DNA from: an uncultured Bacteroidota bacterium
GTDB lineage: Bacteria; Bacteroidota; Bacteroidia; Chitinophagales; Chitinophagaceae
DNA length: 64,000 bases
Direction: 5' to 3'
Assembly (NCBI GenBank): GCA_937928385.1
Contig: CALEZD010000077.1
Coordinates: 1 to 64,000 of the forward strand
The notes beneath the pieces are model-generated. The model was not told where the DNA came from, made no database searches, and saw only the letters and a program-made list of their open reading frames with translations. The position numbers were made by a program, and so were the translations under genes. Shown piece after piece: positions 17,345-27,000 of the stretch; position 1 is the first letter of the stretch, and each line of letters starts with the position of its first letter.

Positions 17345-19132
17345 ATGTTATCACGAATCTCCTATATACTATGTACTGCCCTGGTATTGTATGCGGCATT
17401 TGTTTTTTATCCCAAATGGAACAATAAAGGGCCTGAAACCAGCCTGGGTTGGGATGCCTGTAGTTATTACTGGTACCTGCCGGCTACCTTTATTTACCAG
17501 GACCTGAAGGAGCAGAAATTTGGCGACAGCATTATTGATAAATATGGTTTTGAACCTACGTTTGAGCCTTTTGTGCATGAGCGAAGCGGAAATGTAGTCA
17601 TAACCTATACCTCGGGCCTGGCGCTGATGCACCTGCCTGCCTTCGCCATCGCGCATGTATTGGCAAAACCTTTGGGTTATCCGGCAGACGGATTTTCATT
17701 GCCCTACCAGGTGGCGGTGCAGCTATGGAGCCTGCTGGCGGCATTAGTCGGGCTATGGTACTTCAGGAAGTTGCTGTTGCGTTATTTCAGCGATAAGGCC
17801 ACAGCCATTTCATTATTGTTGTTGGTGTTTGGTACCAACTACCTGAACTATGCAGGCATAGATGTTACACTTACTCATAGCTGGCTGTTCACCATCTATA
17901 CATTGCTGATGCTGAACGCGGGTAATTTTTACAATAATCCTAATAATAAGTATGCTATAAGAGTAGGTTTGCTTACCGGGCTGGCAATATTCATACGTCC
18001 GTCAGAAATGATTGCATTGCTGATACCGCTGCTCTGGGGTATGGAAAGTATCTCATTCCGTGCAATAGGCAAGAGGTTTAGTTTCCTGTTGAAACATTAC
18101 AGGCAGGTATTGCTGGCGGCATTATGTGTGGGGCTTATTGGTTCTGTGCAAATTCTATATTGGTTGTACGTGACAGGTGAACCGTTTGTGTACAGTTATG
18201 GCGATAAAGGCTTTTCGTGGAAACAACCTCATTTTTTTGATTATACTTTCAGCTACCGCAGCGGCTGGCTGGTATATACACCGCTGATGTTTTTCGCTTT
18301 TGCAGGGCTGCTGGTGTACTTATGGAAGGGCAAAAATAAAGTGGCAGTTATCAGCTTCTTTCTGCTGAACTATTATATAGTGGCCGCATGGGATGTGTGG
18401 TGGTATGGTGGCATGGGTGGCAGGGCTATGGTGCAGAGCTATGCGGTAGCATTTTTTATGATAGCAGCTTTGGCGGAATGGCTATTGCATACCAAATGGA
18501 TTAAATGGCCGGTATTTGCTGTCATGCTGGTGTTCGCTTACGTCAATATCTGGTTTACGTACAATGCACATGACCTTAAAGGCTTGTACGACCCCACAGG
18601 CATGACCAAAGCATATTATTGGGCCGTAGTGGGGAAGTTTAAAGTACCGGACGAAACCAATAAGCTGAAGGATACGGATGAGTTGTTTGAGGGAGAACCG
18701 AAAAACATGCAACTGATATACAGTTATGGTTTTGAGGATGACACAACTGCGTCTGATGTCAATCCTATATCCGGGAACCGCTCGTTGTATTTCCCACCTT
18801 ACCGGGAATATGCTCCTGAAAAGAGATTTGGTTTTGCAAAGGGTAATGCTGATTGGCTGCGCGCTAAGGTGACTATGAAAACAATGGATGACGAATGGGT
18901 GTACTGGAAAATGTTACAGTATATTATTTCTTTCAGCCATAAGGGTGAGCCTGTAAAGTCGAATATGATCAGGCTACACAGGTTTGCTGTTGAAAAAGAA
19001 CCGACTGAAATTTATTTTGATGTAAAAATTCCGGACACACCTGTTGACACTGTACATATACTGTTCTGGAACCCGGGGAGTGGCACAACATTCAAACTGG
19101 ACGACATCGAAATCTACTCTTTCGAAGAATAA
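17345..19132 (+). CDS. Polytopic membrane protein, probable GT-C glycosyltransferase (pair A, copy 2)
   Basis: 595 aa, clear paralogue of the preceding gene along its whole length: TSLGWDACSYYWYLPATFIY after helix 1, YFRKLLLRYFSDKATAI, THSWLFTIY, IRPSEM, AAWDVWWYGGMGGRAMVQSY. The C-terminal ~160 residues are soluble and beta-rich, ending with KLDDIEIYSFEE, and may form a carbohydrate-binding-like sandwich. Tandem duplication followed by divergence is the simplest origin. Its stop codon abuts the stop codon of the convergent next gene with no spacer, so no terminator separates them. Substrate unknown. Confidence 0.6.
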   Translation: MLSRISYILCTALVLYAAFVFYPKWNNKGPETSLGWDACSYYWYLPATFIYQDLKEQKFGDSIIDKYGFEPTFEPFVHERSGNVVITYTSGLALMHLPAFAIAHVLAKPLGYPADGFSLPYQVAVQLWSLLAALVGLWYFRKLLLRYFSDKATAISLLLLVFGTNYLNYAGIDVTLTHSWLFTIYTLLMLNAGNFYNNPNNKYAIRVGLLTGLAIFIRPSEMIALLIPLLWGMESISFRAIGKRFSFLLKHYRQVLLAALCVGLIGSVQILYWLYVTGEPFVYSYGDKGFSWKQPHFFDYTFSYRSGWLVYTPLMFFAFAGLLVYLWKGKNKVAVISFFLLNYYIVAAWDVWWYGGMGGRAMVQSYAVAFFMIAALAEWLLHTKWIKWPVFAVMLVFAYVNIWFTYNAHDLKGLYDPTGMTKAYYWAVVGKFKVPDETNKLKDTDELFEGEPKNMQLIYSYGFEDDTTASDVNPISGNRSLYFPPYREYAPEKRFGFAKGNADWLRAKVTMKTMDDEWVYWKMLQYIISFSHKGEPVKSNMIRLHRFAVEKEPTEIYFDVKIPDTPVDTVHILFWNPGSGTTFKLDDIEIYSFEE

Positions 19133-20515
19133 CTACCTGTCTTTGTACACACTGTAGTGGGTGCTGGTATCCCTGAATTTGAAGTACTGTGGGTTGAGGT
19201 CTTTGTAAGGATATACGCCCCAGGTAGTTACAAAGCCGCGGTACTGGTCCCAAGCCCAGCCTATTTCATCTACATTTTTATGTATAATGATGGAAACCGT
19301 AGTGTCTTTTTCAACCGTTGACAATAACCAGAATTCATAAGGTGAAGCCCATTCTATCAGCAGGCTACCCATGGGCTTGTCGTGCAGGCCTACCATCATT
19401 TTTTCTTTGCCATACTTTTCAGCATAGCCCCTGTACCAGTCTATCCTGCCGCGGTAGTCTTTGCGTATCATATTCACACGCAGCAGTGCGGTAATAACTA
19501 CCAGGCCCACTATTGCAGGTACAATGATTTTATTCTTATTAATAGCGGGGAACAGGTCGAAGACAATTGGCAATGCCAGGAACAGGCATAATGTGGTATA
19601 CATATATTCCCAGTGAAAATCGTAGGTGTTTTTGTATTCAGGATAAGAGATGTTCACTATCTGCGAATACACAAAACAGCCCAGCAATACCAGCATGAAT
19701 AACCCCCACTTTCTTTTCACCACATAAAAAGCGAGTGTGGCAATATAAAATACCGGCAGCCAGTAGTACACGTACAACCAATTATCAACAAAGCGGATAT
19801 TGGAATATGTCTTGAAATAGTCCGGGTAGTACCATTTGAAATTTTCCAGCAAGCTCATGGAGTTGTTTTCATAAGTGTCGGGCAGCAGGAAAGTCTTTGC
19901 CAGGAAGCCTGCTGTAAACAATACGGTTACAGCCGCCGGTAGGCGATTGTCTTTGTTCAAACTTTTATTCAGCCATACAAAGGCGCAGAAGAAGTAAAAG
20001 GGGAATACTATAAGCGGGTGTGAGAAAACGAGCAGGGATACCCCAATTACCGATAAGATGTACAATACCGGTGCGGATAATTTAAGCTGCCTGTCAGTTA
20101 TCAGCGCAAAGAGCGGGAACATTAAAGATATGCCCAGCCCCAGCTCAGACAGGTGCCAGAAAAATGTGTGGGCTACTATGAGTGTATTGACCAGCAACAG
20201 GGCAATGCCCAGCCGGTAATTCTTTAGCAAGCCGCACAATACATAACATACCAGATGATAGAGCATATAGCCTACAGAATAGCTAATCATCACCCACTTG
20301 AGTGATAAAGCAAGCTTGGTAGCCAATAGGGGCAATAGCTGGGGGAATATTCCAATAATCCTGTTACGCCCGATGGAGAAGTCTCCATCCTTCAGCATTT
20401 CAAACAGCAGTAGCGAGTTGTCCAGCAGTATGGTGCGTTCTTTATAAAATACCATGGACAATGCCAGCAGGGTGGCGTAGGCTAAAAATCCGGTATAGTA
20501 TAATTTTTTGTACAT
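19133..20515 (-). CDS. Polytopic membrane protein (pair B, copy 1)
   Basis: 460 aa from MYKKLYYTG; an ATG eight codons earlier is possible, but this start aligns with copy 2. About eleven transmembrane helices with short loops. After helix 1, YKERTILLDNSLLLFEML places an Asp at the membrane surface as in GT-C enzymes. The C-terminal soluble part contains SPYEFWLLSTVEKDTTVSIIIH and FVTTWGVYPYKDLNPQYF, both conserved in copy 2 at 22627. Not a recognised family. It differs from pair A in sequence but shares the general plan of many helices plus a short exposed tail. Confidence 0.55.
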   Translation of the reverse strand: MYKKLYYTGFLAYATLLALSMVFYKERTILLDNSLLLFEMLKDGDFSIGRNRIIGIFPQLLPLLATKLALSLKWVMISYSVGYMLYHLVCYVLCGLLKNYRLGIALLLVNTLIVAHTFFWHLSELGLGISLMFPLFALITDRQLKLSAPVLYILSVIGVSLLVFSHPLIVFPFYFFCAFVWLNKSLNKDNRLPAAVTVLFTAGFLAKTFLLPDTYENNSMSLLENFKWYYPDYFKTYSNIRFVDNWLYVYYWLPVFYIATLAFYVVKRKWGLFMLVLLGCFVYSQIVNISYPEYKNTYDFHWEYMYTTLCLFLALPIVFDLFPAINKNKIIVPAIVGLVVITALLRVNMIRKDYRGRIDWYRGYAEKYGKEKMMVGLHDKPMGSLLIEWASPYEFWLLSTVEKDTTVSIIIHKNVDEIGWAWDQYRGFVTTWGVYPYKDLNPQYFKFRDTSTHYSVYKDR

Positions 20516-20588
20516 ATAAATGCCAGTGCGCCGCAACAAATAGATATCAGGCTACTATAAATAACCCTTATTATTAACGGGAAACGCG

Positions 20589-20619
20589 TTGCATCAATAA
20601 AACTATTCATTTGCATCAA
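20589..20619. promoter_or_regulatory. Direct repeat between pair-B copy 1 and pyrH
   Basis: TTGCATCAA occurs at 20589-20597 and again at 20611-20619, 22 bp start to start (two helical turns), in the divergent intergenic region. It may be an operator, or chance in AT-rich DNA. Confidence 0.35.
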
Positions 20620-20680
20620 AATCATGCCACAAAACGCAAAGTTTTTTCTTTCTTTGCACTCAATTCCAAATCAGATATAC

Positions 20681-21391
20681 ATGCTTCCTAAGTACAGCCG
20701 CATCCTGCTCAAATTATCCGGTGAATCATTATTGGGCGACAGCAAATACGGCATCGACCCCAAAATGCTGGACCAATACGCCCAGGACATCAAAACCATT
20801 ACCGACCTGGGAGTGCAGGTAGCTGTGGTAATAGGTGGCGGCAACATCTACCGTGGCATGAACGAAGCCGAAACAGGGATAGAGCGTGCGCAGGGCGACT
20901 ATATGGGTATGCTGGCCACACTCATCAACGGTATGGCATTGCAGGCTGCTTTGGAGAGAATTGGGGTAAATACCCGCCTGCAAAGTGCCATTAAGCTGGA
21001 CCAGGTAGCAGAGCCATATATACGCAGGCGCGCCATCCGCCACTTAGAAAAGGGCAGGGTAGTGATATTTGGCGCAGGTACGGGCAATCCCTATTTTACA
21101 ACAGATACAGCAGGCTCGCTAAGGGCTATAGAAATAAAAGCGGATGTAATACTGAAAGGCACCCGTGTAGACGGTATCTACACAGCTGACCCCGAAAAGG
21201 ATTCGACAGCCACCCGCTACGACAAGCTTTCTTTCAGCGATGTCATCAGCAAAGGGCTGAAAGTGATGGATATGACCGCATTTACTTTGTGCCAGGAAAA
21301 TGACCTGCCGATTATTGTATTCGACATGAATACCCCCGGCAACCTGGCCAATGTGGTGAGCGGCAAGGCGGTAGGTACCTTAGTGAGCTAA
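20681..21391 (+). CDS. pyrH: UMP kinase
   Basis: 236 aa from MLPKYSRILL, matching the family start; an in-frame ATG at 20624 lies upstream of a TTTCTTTG promoter-like element and is rejected. Phosphorylates UMP to UDP with ATP; bacterial hexameric amino-acid-kinase fold. Visible motifs are KLSGESL (11-17), VIGGGNIYRG (50-59), GTGNPYFTTDTAG and the uridine-binding DMTAFTLCQENDLPIIVFD near the C-terminus. The usual neighbours tsf and frr are absent; it is enclosed by the membrane-protein pairs. Confidence 0.96.
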   Translation: MLPKYSRILLKLSGESLLGDSKYGIDPKMLDQYAQDIKTITDLGVQVAVVIGGGNIYRGMNEAETGIERAQGDYMGMLATLINGMALQAALERIGVNTRLQSAIKLDQVAEPYIRRRAIRHLEKGRVVIFGAGTGNPYFTTDTAGSLRAIEIKADVILKGTRVDGIYTADPEKDSTATRYDKLSFSDVISKGLKVMDMTAFTLCQENDLPIIVFDMNTPGNLANVVSGKAVGTLVS

Positions 21392-21394
21392 GGC

Positions 21395-22489
21395 CTAGCG
21401 CATACGTTTCTTCTTATTATTCTCGTAATCTTCAAATATGAAGTTGCCCAGCCCGTCCAGGCTTGAGTAGAATGCTTTGCCATTATTCACCTCTGTAAAG
21501 TTGCGCACGAAAGATTGCAGGTAAGGGTCGTTGGCTATCATGAAGGTAATCACAGGTATTTTCAGTCTCCTCAACTGTCCCGCCAGGTTCAGGGTTTTGT
21601 TCAGTATTTTACTGTCTATCCCAAAGCTGTTCTTGTAGTATTTGTTCCCTATTTTCAGGCAGGTAGGCTTGCCATCGGTTATCATAAATATCTGCTTGTT
21701 GGGGTTTTTGCGGCGGCGCAGTATATCCATCGCCAGCTCCAGCCCGGCCACCGTATTGGTATGGTAGGGCCCCACCTGCAGGTATGGCAAGTCTTTCATC
21801 TCTATTTGCCAGGCATCGTTGCCAAAGGCTACAATGTCCAGCGTGTCCTTAGGGTAGCGGGTGGTTATCAGTTCGCTGAGCGCCATAGCTACTTTTTTGG
21901 CGGGTGTTATCCTGTCTTCTCCATATAGTATCATGGAGTGGGATATATCTATCATCAACACGGTGGAGGTCTGTGTTTTGAAATCCATCTCATGTATCTC
22001 CAGGTCTTCCTGGTGCATGTTCAGCTCCTCTATACCATGGTTGATGTATGAGTTGCGAATACTGCCTGAATAATTAATCGCATCCAGGCTGTCGCCAAAT
22101 TCGTAGGGGCGGGTTTCGGGGTTCAGTTCATCCCCGTTCCCGGTTTTAAAAGTGTTGTGGTTACCTTTTTTACCCTTCTTCAACTTGCCGAACACCTCCT
22201 CCAGCGAGCGTTGGCGTATGGTTTGTTCCGTCTTCCCGGTAATGGCATAAGCCCCGTCGGCCGGGTTTTCACGCAGGTAGCCTTTTTCTTTCAGTTCTTC
22301 TATAAAATCGCCAATACCGTAGTTGTCATCGGTCAGTTTGTATTCCCTGTCCAATTGTGTCAGCCAGTCCAGCGCTTCCGTAGCATCTCCATTGGTAAAC
22401 TGTAGCAATTCCATGAACGTATCCAGCAGACGCTCAAACGGCGGCTTCCCTTTCTGCTCAGTAAACTTTGTAAACAATATGCCCTTCAT
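21395..22489 (-). CDS. VWA domain protein (CoxE-like)
   Basis: 364 aa, cytosolic. Residues ~175-345 form a von Willebrand A domain with a full MIDAS: DISHS (181-185), a Thr in HTNTVAG and Asp in ITDGKPT. The N-terminal ~110 residues are helical. This plan matches VWA proteins that work with MoxR-type AAA+ ATPases in metal insertion or protein maturation, but no such ATPase is adjacent. Its stop is 4 bp from the convergent pyrH stop. Confidence 0.8.
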   Translation of the reverse strand: MKGILFTKFTEQKGKPPFERLLDTFMELLQFTNGDATEALDWLTQLDREYKLTDDNYGIGDFIEELKEKGYLRENPADGAYAITGKTEQTIRQRSLEEVFGKLKKGKKGNHNTFKTGNGDELNPETRPYEFGDSLDAINYSGSIRNSYINHGIEELNMHQEDLEIHEMDFKTQTSTVLMIDISHSMILYGEDRITPAKKVAMALSELITTRYPKDTLDIVAFGNDAWQIEMKDLPYLQVGPYHTNTVAGLELAMDILRRRKNPNKQIFMITDGKPTCLKIGNKYYKNSFGIDSKILNKTLNLAGQLRRLKIPVITFMIANDPYLQSFVRNFTEVNNGKAFYSSLDGLGNFIFEDYENNKKKRMR

Positions 22490-22626
22490 ACTATTATTAA
22501 AGTTACGCCCTTTGGTAGTATACAGGAATAATGATTGCTGATGGAGCTATCATTAACTTGCAAGAGTATGCCTGCGGCAAATATTTCAGTAATAATCTTT
22601 ATTTTAAACGGCTAAACCTATAAAAA

Positions 22627-24000
22627 TTGTACAAGAGACTGTATAGATATGGATTTGTTGTGTACCTGCTGTTGCTGGTATTTGCCATAGTATTTTATGT
22701 TGAGCGGACTATTTTCCTTGATATAGCGTATCATTTGTTTTCTATAGTCAAAAACAACGGATTTGCTATCCAGGCATTTCGCTTTGGTGCGGCATTTACG
22801 CAGGCCTTCCCGGTGGCAGGGGTAAAACTTTCACTTCCGCTGGAGAGTATTATGCTGATGTACTCAGCCGGTTTTATCATTTACTATACTGCCTGTTATT
22901 GGATATGCGGCTCTGTGCTGAAGCAATATGAAATTGCCATCGTCCTGCTGCTGTTCAATATCATGTTGGTGTCCAAAACCTTCTTCTGGATGCAGGCGGA
23001 ATTGCCGCAAGGTTGCGCATTTATGCTGGTGATGTTTGCTATGCTCAAAAGCACAGCTTTGTCCGATAAGGACAAAGGCAAATTGATTATGCTGCTGCCG
23101 GTTATTTTAATGGCTGTGAGCTTTCATCCTATCATCTGGATACCTGCATTTTTCGTCATAGCCTATTTCAGTTTAAATACTCAATACCTGGTGGACAAGC
23201 GATTGTTCTGGGCAGGCAGTATATTATTTATCATTCTTTTTTACGTCAAGACAAAAGTCTTCGTTAATCCCTACGACGCGGTCGCTATCAGCCAGCGCGA
23301 TAACATGTTGCGCCTCTTCCCCAACTGGATTAACCTGGCCAGCAACAGGATATTGTTAGCTAACTTTTTGGGCAAGTTTATTTGGATGCCTGTTTCTGTG
23401 CTGCTGATAAGCGGCGTGTATATAATGCAGCGTAAATGGCTAAAGTTGGTATTAGTTGGCGGTGCGCTGGGGTCTTACCTGTTGCTGATTAATACCACCT
23501 ATCCGCACGATAATACGCCTGAGTTTTATATAGAGAACCTCTACCTGCCTGTTGCGCTTATATTGGGCCTGCCATTGGTGTATGATGTCTTTCCTGTGTT
23601 GGAGAAGCGTAAGCTGCTATTGCCAGTATTCCTCTTAATAATCCTTTCGGGCCTGGGCAGAATATATATGTCGCACCATCATTATACCGAACGTGTTAAT
23701 TGGGAGAGAAAATTCCTTGCCCAACATAAAGACGAAAAACTGCTGGTAGCTGCCACCAAGCCCATGCTGGATACCCTGACCATGAGCTGGGGTACACCTT
23801 ATGAGTTCTGGCTGCTCTCCACTACAGAACATGATAAGACAGCCTCAATCGTTATTACCGATGATATTGAGGGTATTGAATATGCGCATTGGGAGAGAAT
23901 GTCTTTTGTGACGCAATGGGGAGTATTTCCCTACACAGAACTGCCCGCGCGATATTTTATATTCACTGATACGGTGAATAGGTACAGGGTAATTAAGTAA
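22627..24000 (+). CDS. Polytopic membrane protein (pair B, copy 2)
   Basis: 457 aa, TTG start. The start is chosen because MYKRLYRYGF lines up with MYKKLYYTGF of copy 1. About eleven transmembrane helices; VERTIFLDIAYHLFSIV after helix 1 corresponds to the Asp-containing loop of copy 1, and the tail has TPYEFWLLSTTEHDKTASIV and TQWGVFPYTELPARYF. The pair flanks pyrH and the VWA gene in opposite orientation (19133 minus, 22627 plus). GT-C-like membrane glycosyltransferase is the best guess; no experimentally named family was recognised. Confidence 0.55.
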   Translation: MYKRLYRYGFVVYLLLLVFAIVFYVERTIFLDIAYHLFSIVKNNGFAIQAFRFGAAFTQAFPVAGVKLSLPLESIMLMYSAGFIIYYTACYWICGSVLKQYEIAIVLLLFNIMLVSKTFFWMQAELPQGCAFMLVMFAMLKSTALSDKDKGKLIMLLPVILMAVSFHPIIWIPAFFVIAYFSLNTQYLVDKRLFWAGSILFIILFYVKTKVFVNPYDAVAISQRDNMLRLFPNWINLASNRILLANFLGKFIWMPVSVLLISGVYIMQRKWLKLVLVGGALGSYLLLINTTYPHDNTPEFYIENLYLPVALILGLPLVYDVFPVLEKRKLLLPVFLLIILSGLGRIYMSHHHYTERVNWERKFLAQHKDEKLLVAATKPMLDTLTMSWGTPYEFWLLSTTEHDKTASIVITDDIEGIEYAHWERMSFVTQWGVFPYTELPARYFIFTDTVNRYRVIK

Positions 24001-24001
24001 A

Positions 24002-24029
24002 AAATCCGCTCCTTTTCGGGAGCGGATTT
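24002..24029. terminator. Bidirectional terminator between pair-B copy 2 and nrdJ
   Basis: AAATCCGCTCC pairs perfectly with GGAGCGGATTT around TTTTCG, with A and T runs on both sides, located between two convergent genes. Confidence 0.85.
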
Positions 24030-24059
24030 GTATTACGCATCAATCACTAAAAATTCATC

Positions 24060-27000
24060 TTAGCTGCAACCGGTGGTCGTACCACAGTTGGGGCACATAT
24101 AGCAGGTGCCGTTGCGCAGTGTGATGTTACCGCAGTTGCGGCATACAGGCGCATCAGCGCTGGTACCCATCATCTTTTTGATGTCGGCAGAGTTCTGCGC
24201 GGCCACGCTTACCGGTTTGGGGGCGGGGTTCACATTCTTCTGCTTCTGTGTAGCCGGTGGCGTTATACGCACCTGCGACAGTTCCTGCTTAGCAGCTGCA
24301 TCTTCTGCGGCTATCCTTTCAGGGTCCTGTACATGCACCAGGTCGGTACGGTCCAGGTATTCAAATGCCAGCAGGCGGAAGATAAAGTCGAGCACCGAAG
24401 TAGCCGATTTGATATTCGGGTGGTCAACAATACCCGCAGGCTCAAAGCGGGTGAAGGTGAATTTATCTACATACTCCTCCAGCGGCACACCATACTGCAG
24501 GCCTACTGATACCGCTATCGCAAAGCTGTTCATCAGGCTACGCATAGTAGCGCCTTCTTTAGCCATATCCAGGAATATTTCACCCAGCGTACCATCGGTG
24601 TACTCGCCCGTACGCACGAACAGTGGTTGCCCGCCTACTTTGGCCTTGATGGTATAGCCGCGGCGCTTGGCCGGCAGTTGCTTACGCTCTACTATACGGC
24701 TCAGTTCGCGTTTCAGCTGCGTATCAGGGCTGGCCTGTACACGCTTGTTCACTTCTTCCAGCAGTTCTTCTACAGTCAGTTTGCTCATGTCCACTATCTG
24801 GCTGTCTTCAGCAGTAGCAGAGGTATCTTCTTTTGCTTCCTTCTTCTTCTTGTCGCTCTTGTTGCTCAGTGGCTGGCTCAGTTTAGAGCCGTCGCGGTAC
24901 AATGCGCAGGCTTTGATGCCCAGCTGCCAGCTCAGGTAGTAGCAATCTTTTATTTCATCAACAGTAGCCTCGTGCGGCAGGTTGATGGTTTTGGATATCG
25001 CACCGCTGATGAAAGGCTGTGTAGCACCCATCATGCGAATGTGGCCATGTGCGTGGATGAAGCGCTCACCTTTTTTACCGCACTTGTTAGCGCAGTCAAA
25101 TACAGGCAGGTGTTCTTGCTTCAGGTGAGGTGCGCCCTCTACCATCATGGTACCGCATACATAATCATTGGCTGCGTCTATTTCTTCGTCGGTAAATCCA
25201 AGTTCTTCCAGCAGGTTGAAGTCTGGCGCGAAGTATTGCTCCGGTTCGAAGCCCAGGCGTTTCAGGCACTCTTCGCCCAGGTTGTAGGCGTTGAATACAA
25301 AACCTATTTCGAATGCGCTTTCTACTGCATTGTCCAGTTTTTTCAGTTCCTCTGCTATAAAGCCTTTTTCGCTCAGGCTCTGGTGGTTGATATAAGGCGC
25401 GCCGGCAAATGTGGCGTGGCCTTTAGCGTATTTTACTATATCGTCTATCTGCTGTGCATTGTAACCCAAATGTTTCAGCGCCTGTGGTATTGACTGGTTG
25501 ATGATTTTGAAATAACCACCACCGGAGAGCTTCTTGAACTTCACCAGGGCGAAGTCAGGCTCTATACCCGTAGTATCGCAATCCATTACCAGGCCGATAG
25601 TACCGGTAGGTGCTATCACGGTAGCCTGCGCGTTGCGGTAGCCATGTTGCTCGCCCAGTTGCACCGCATCGTCCCATGCTTTGGTAGCTGCTTTCAGCAT
25701 ATAGTCGGGGCAATACTTAGCGTTGATACCCATTGGTTTTGTTTCCAACCCTTCATAAGCTTCAGCAGCATCGTAAGCGGCGGCACGGTGGTTGCGCATT
25801 ACACGCAGCATGTGCTCGCGGTTTTCTGCAAAGCGAGGGAAAGCACCCAGCGCCTCAGCCATTTCAGCCGAAGTGCGATAAGCTACACCCGTCATGATAG
25901 CTGTGATAGCGCCGCCGATAGCACGCGCTTCTTCACTGTCATAAGGTATGCCGCTTACCATCAGCATAGAGCCCAGGTTGGCATAACCCAAACCGAGCGT
26001 ACGGTAGTCGTAGCTCAGTTGTGCCACTTCGGGAGAAGGGAACTGTGCCATCAGTACCGATACTTCCAGCACTACCGTCCACAGGCGTACCATATATTCA
26101 AAACCTTCTACGTCGAACCTGCAGGTGTCTTCGTCAAAATAACGGCGCAGGTTCAGCGATGCCAGGTTACATGCTGTGTTATCCAGGAACATGTATTCAG
26201 AACATGGATTGGATGCGCGTATCGGGCCACCTTCGGGGCATGTATGCCATTCGTTGATGGTAGTATCGTATTGCGTGCCGGGGTCAGCGCAGCGCCATGC
26301 AGCGTAAGCTACTTTATCCCATATTTGTTTGGCAGGCATTTTCCTCATCACCTTGCCATCGGTACGGGCTACCATTTCCCAATCTTCGTTGTTGGCCAGG
26401 CGGCGGAAGAATTCGTTAGGGATACGTATTGAGTTGTTAGAGTTCTGGCCTGAAACCGTGCGGTAGGCTTCTCCTTCATAGTCAGATGCATAGCCGGCGG
26501 CTATCAGCGCTGCTACTTTTTGCTCTTCTTCTACTTTCCAGTCAATGAAGTTAATTACCTCGGGGTGGTCCAGGTCCAGGCATACCATTTTGGCAGCACG
26601 GCGGGTTGTACCACCACTTTTAATAGCACCCGCTGCGCGGTCGCCTATTTTCAGGAAACTCATCAGTCCGCTGGAGGTACCGCCGCCGCTCAGTTTTTCA
26701 CCTTCTGCACGAATGTTGGAGAAGTTGGTACCTACGCCTGAACCGTATTTGAATATACGTGCCTCACGTACCCACAGGTCCATGATGCCACCTTCATTCA
26801 CCAGGTCGTCGCTGGTGCTTAATATAAAACATGCGTGTGGTTGGGGGCGCTCATAAGCATTTTGAGAACGCTCCAGTTGGCCGGTTATGGGGTCAACATA
26901 ATAGTGCCCCTGGGCTTTGCCGTCTATGCCATAGCTGCTGAACAGGCCGGTATTGAACCATTGGGGCGAGTTAGGCGCACAACCCTGGTTCAATATACTA

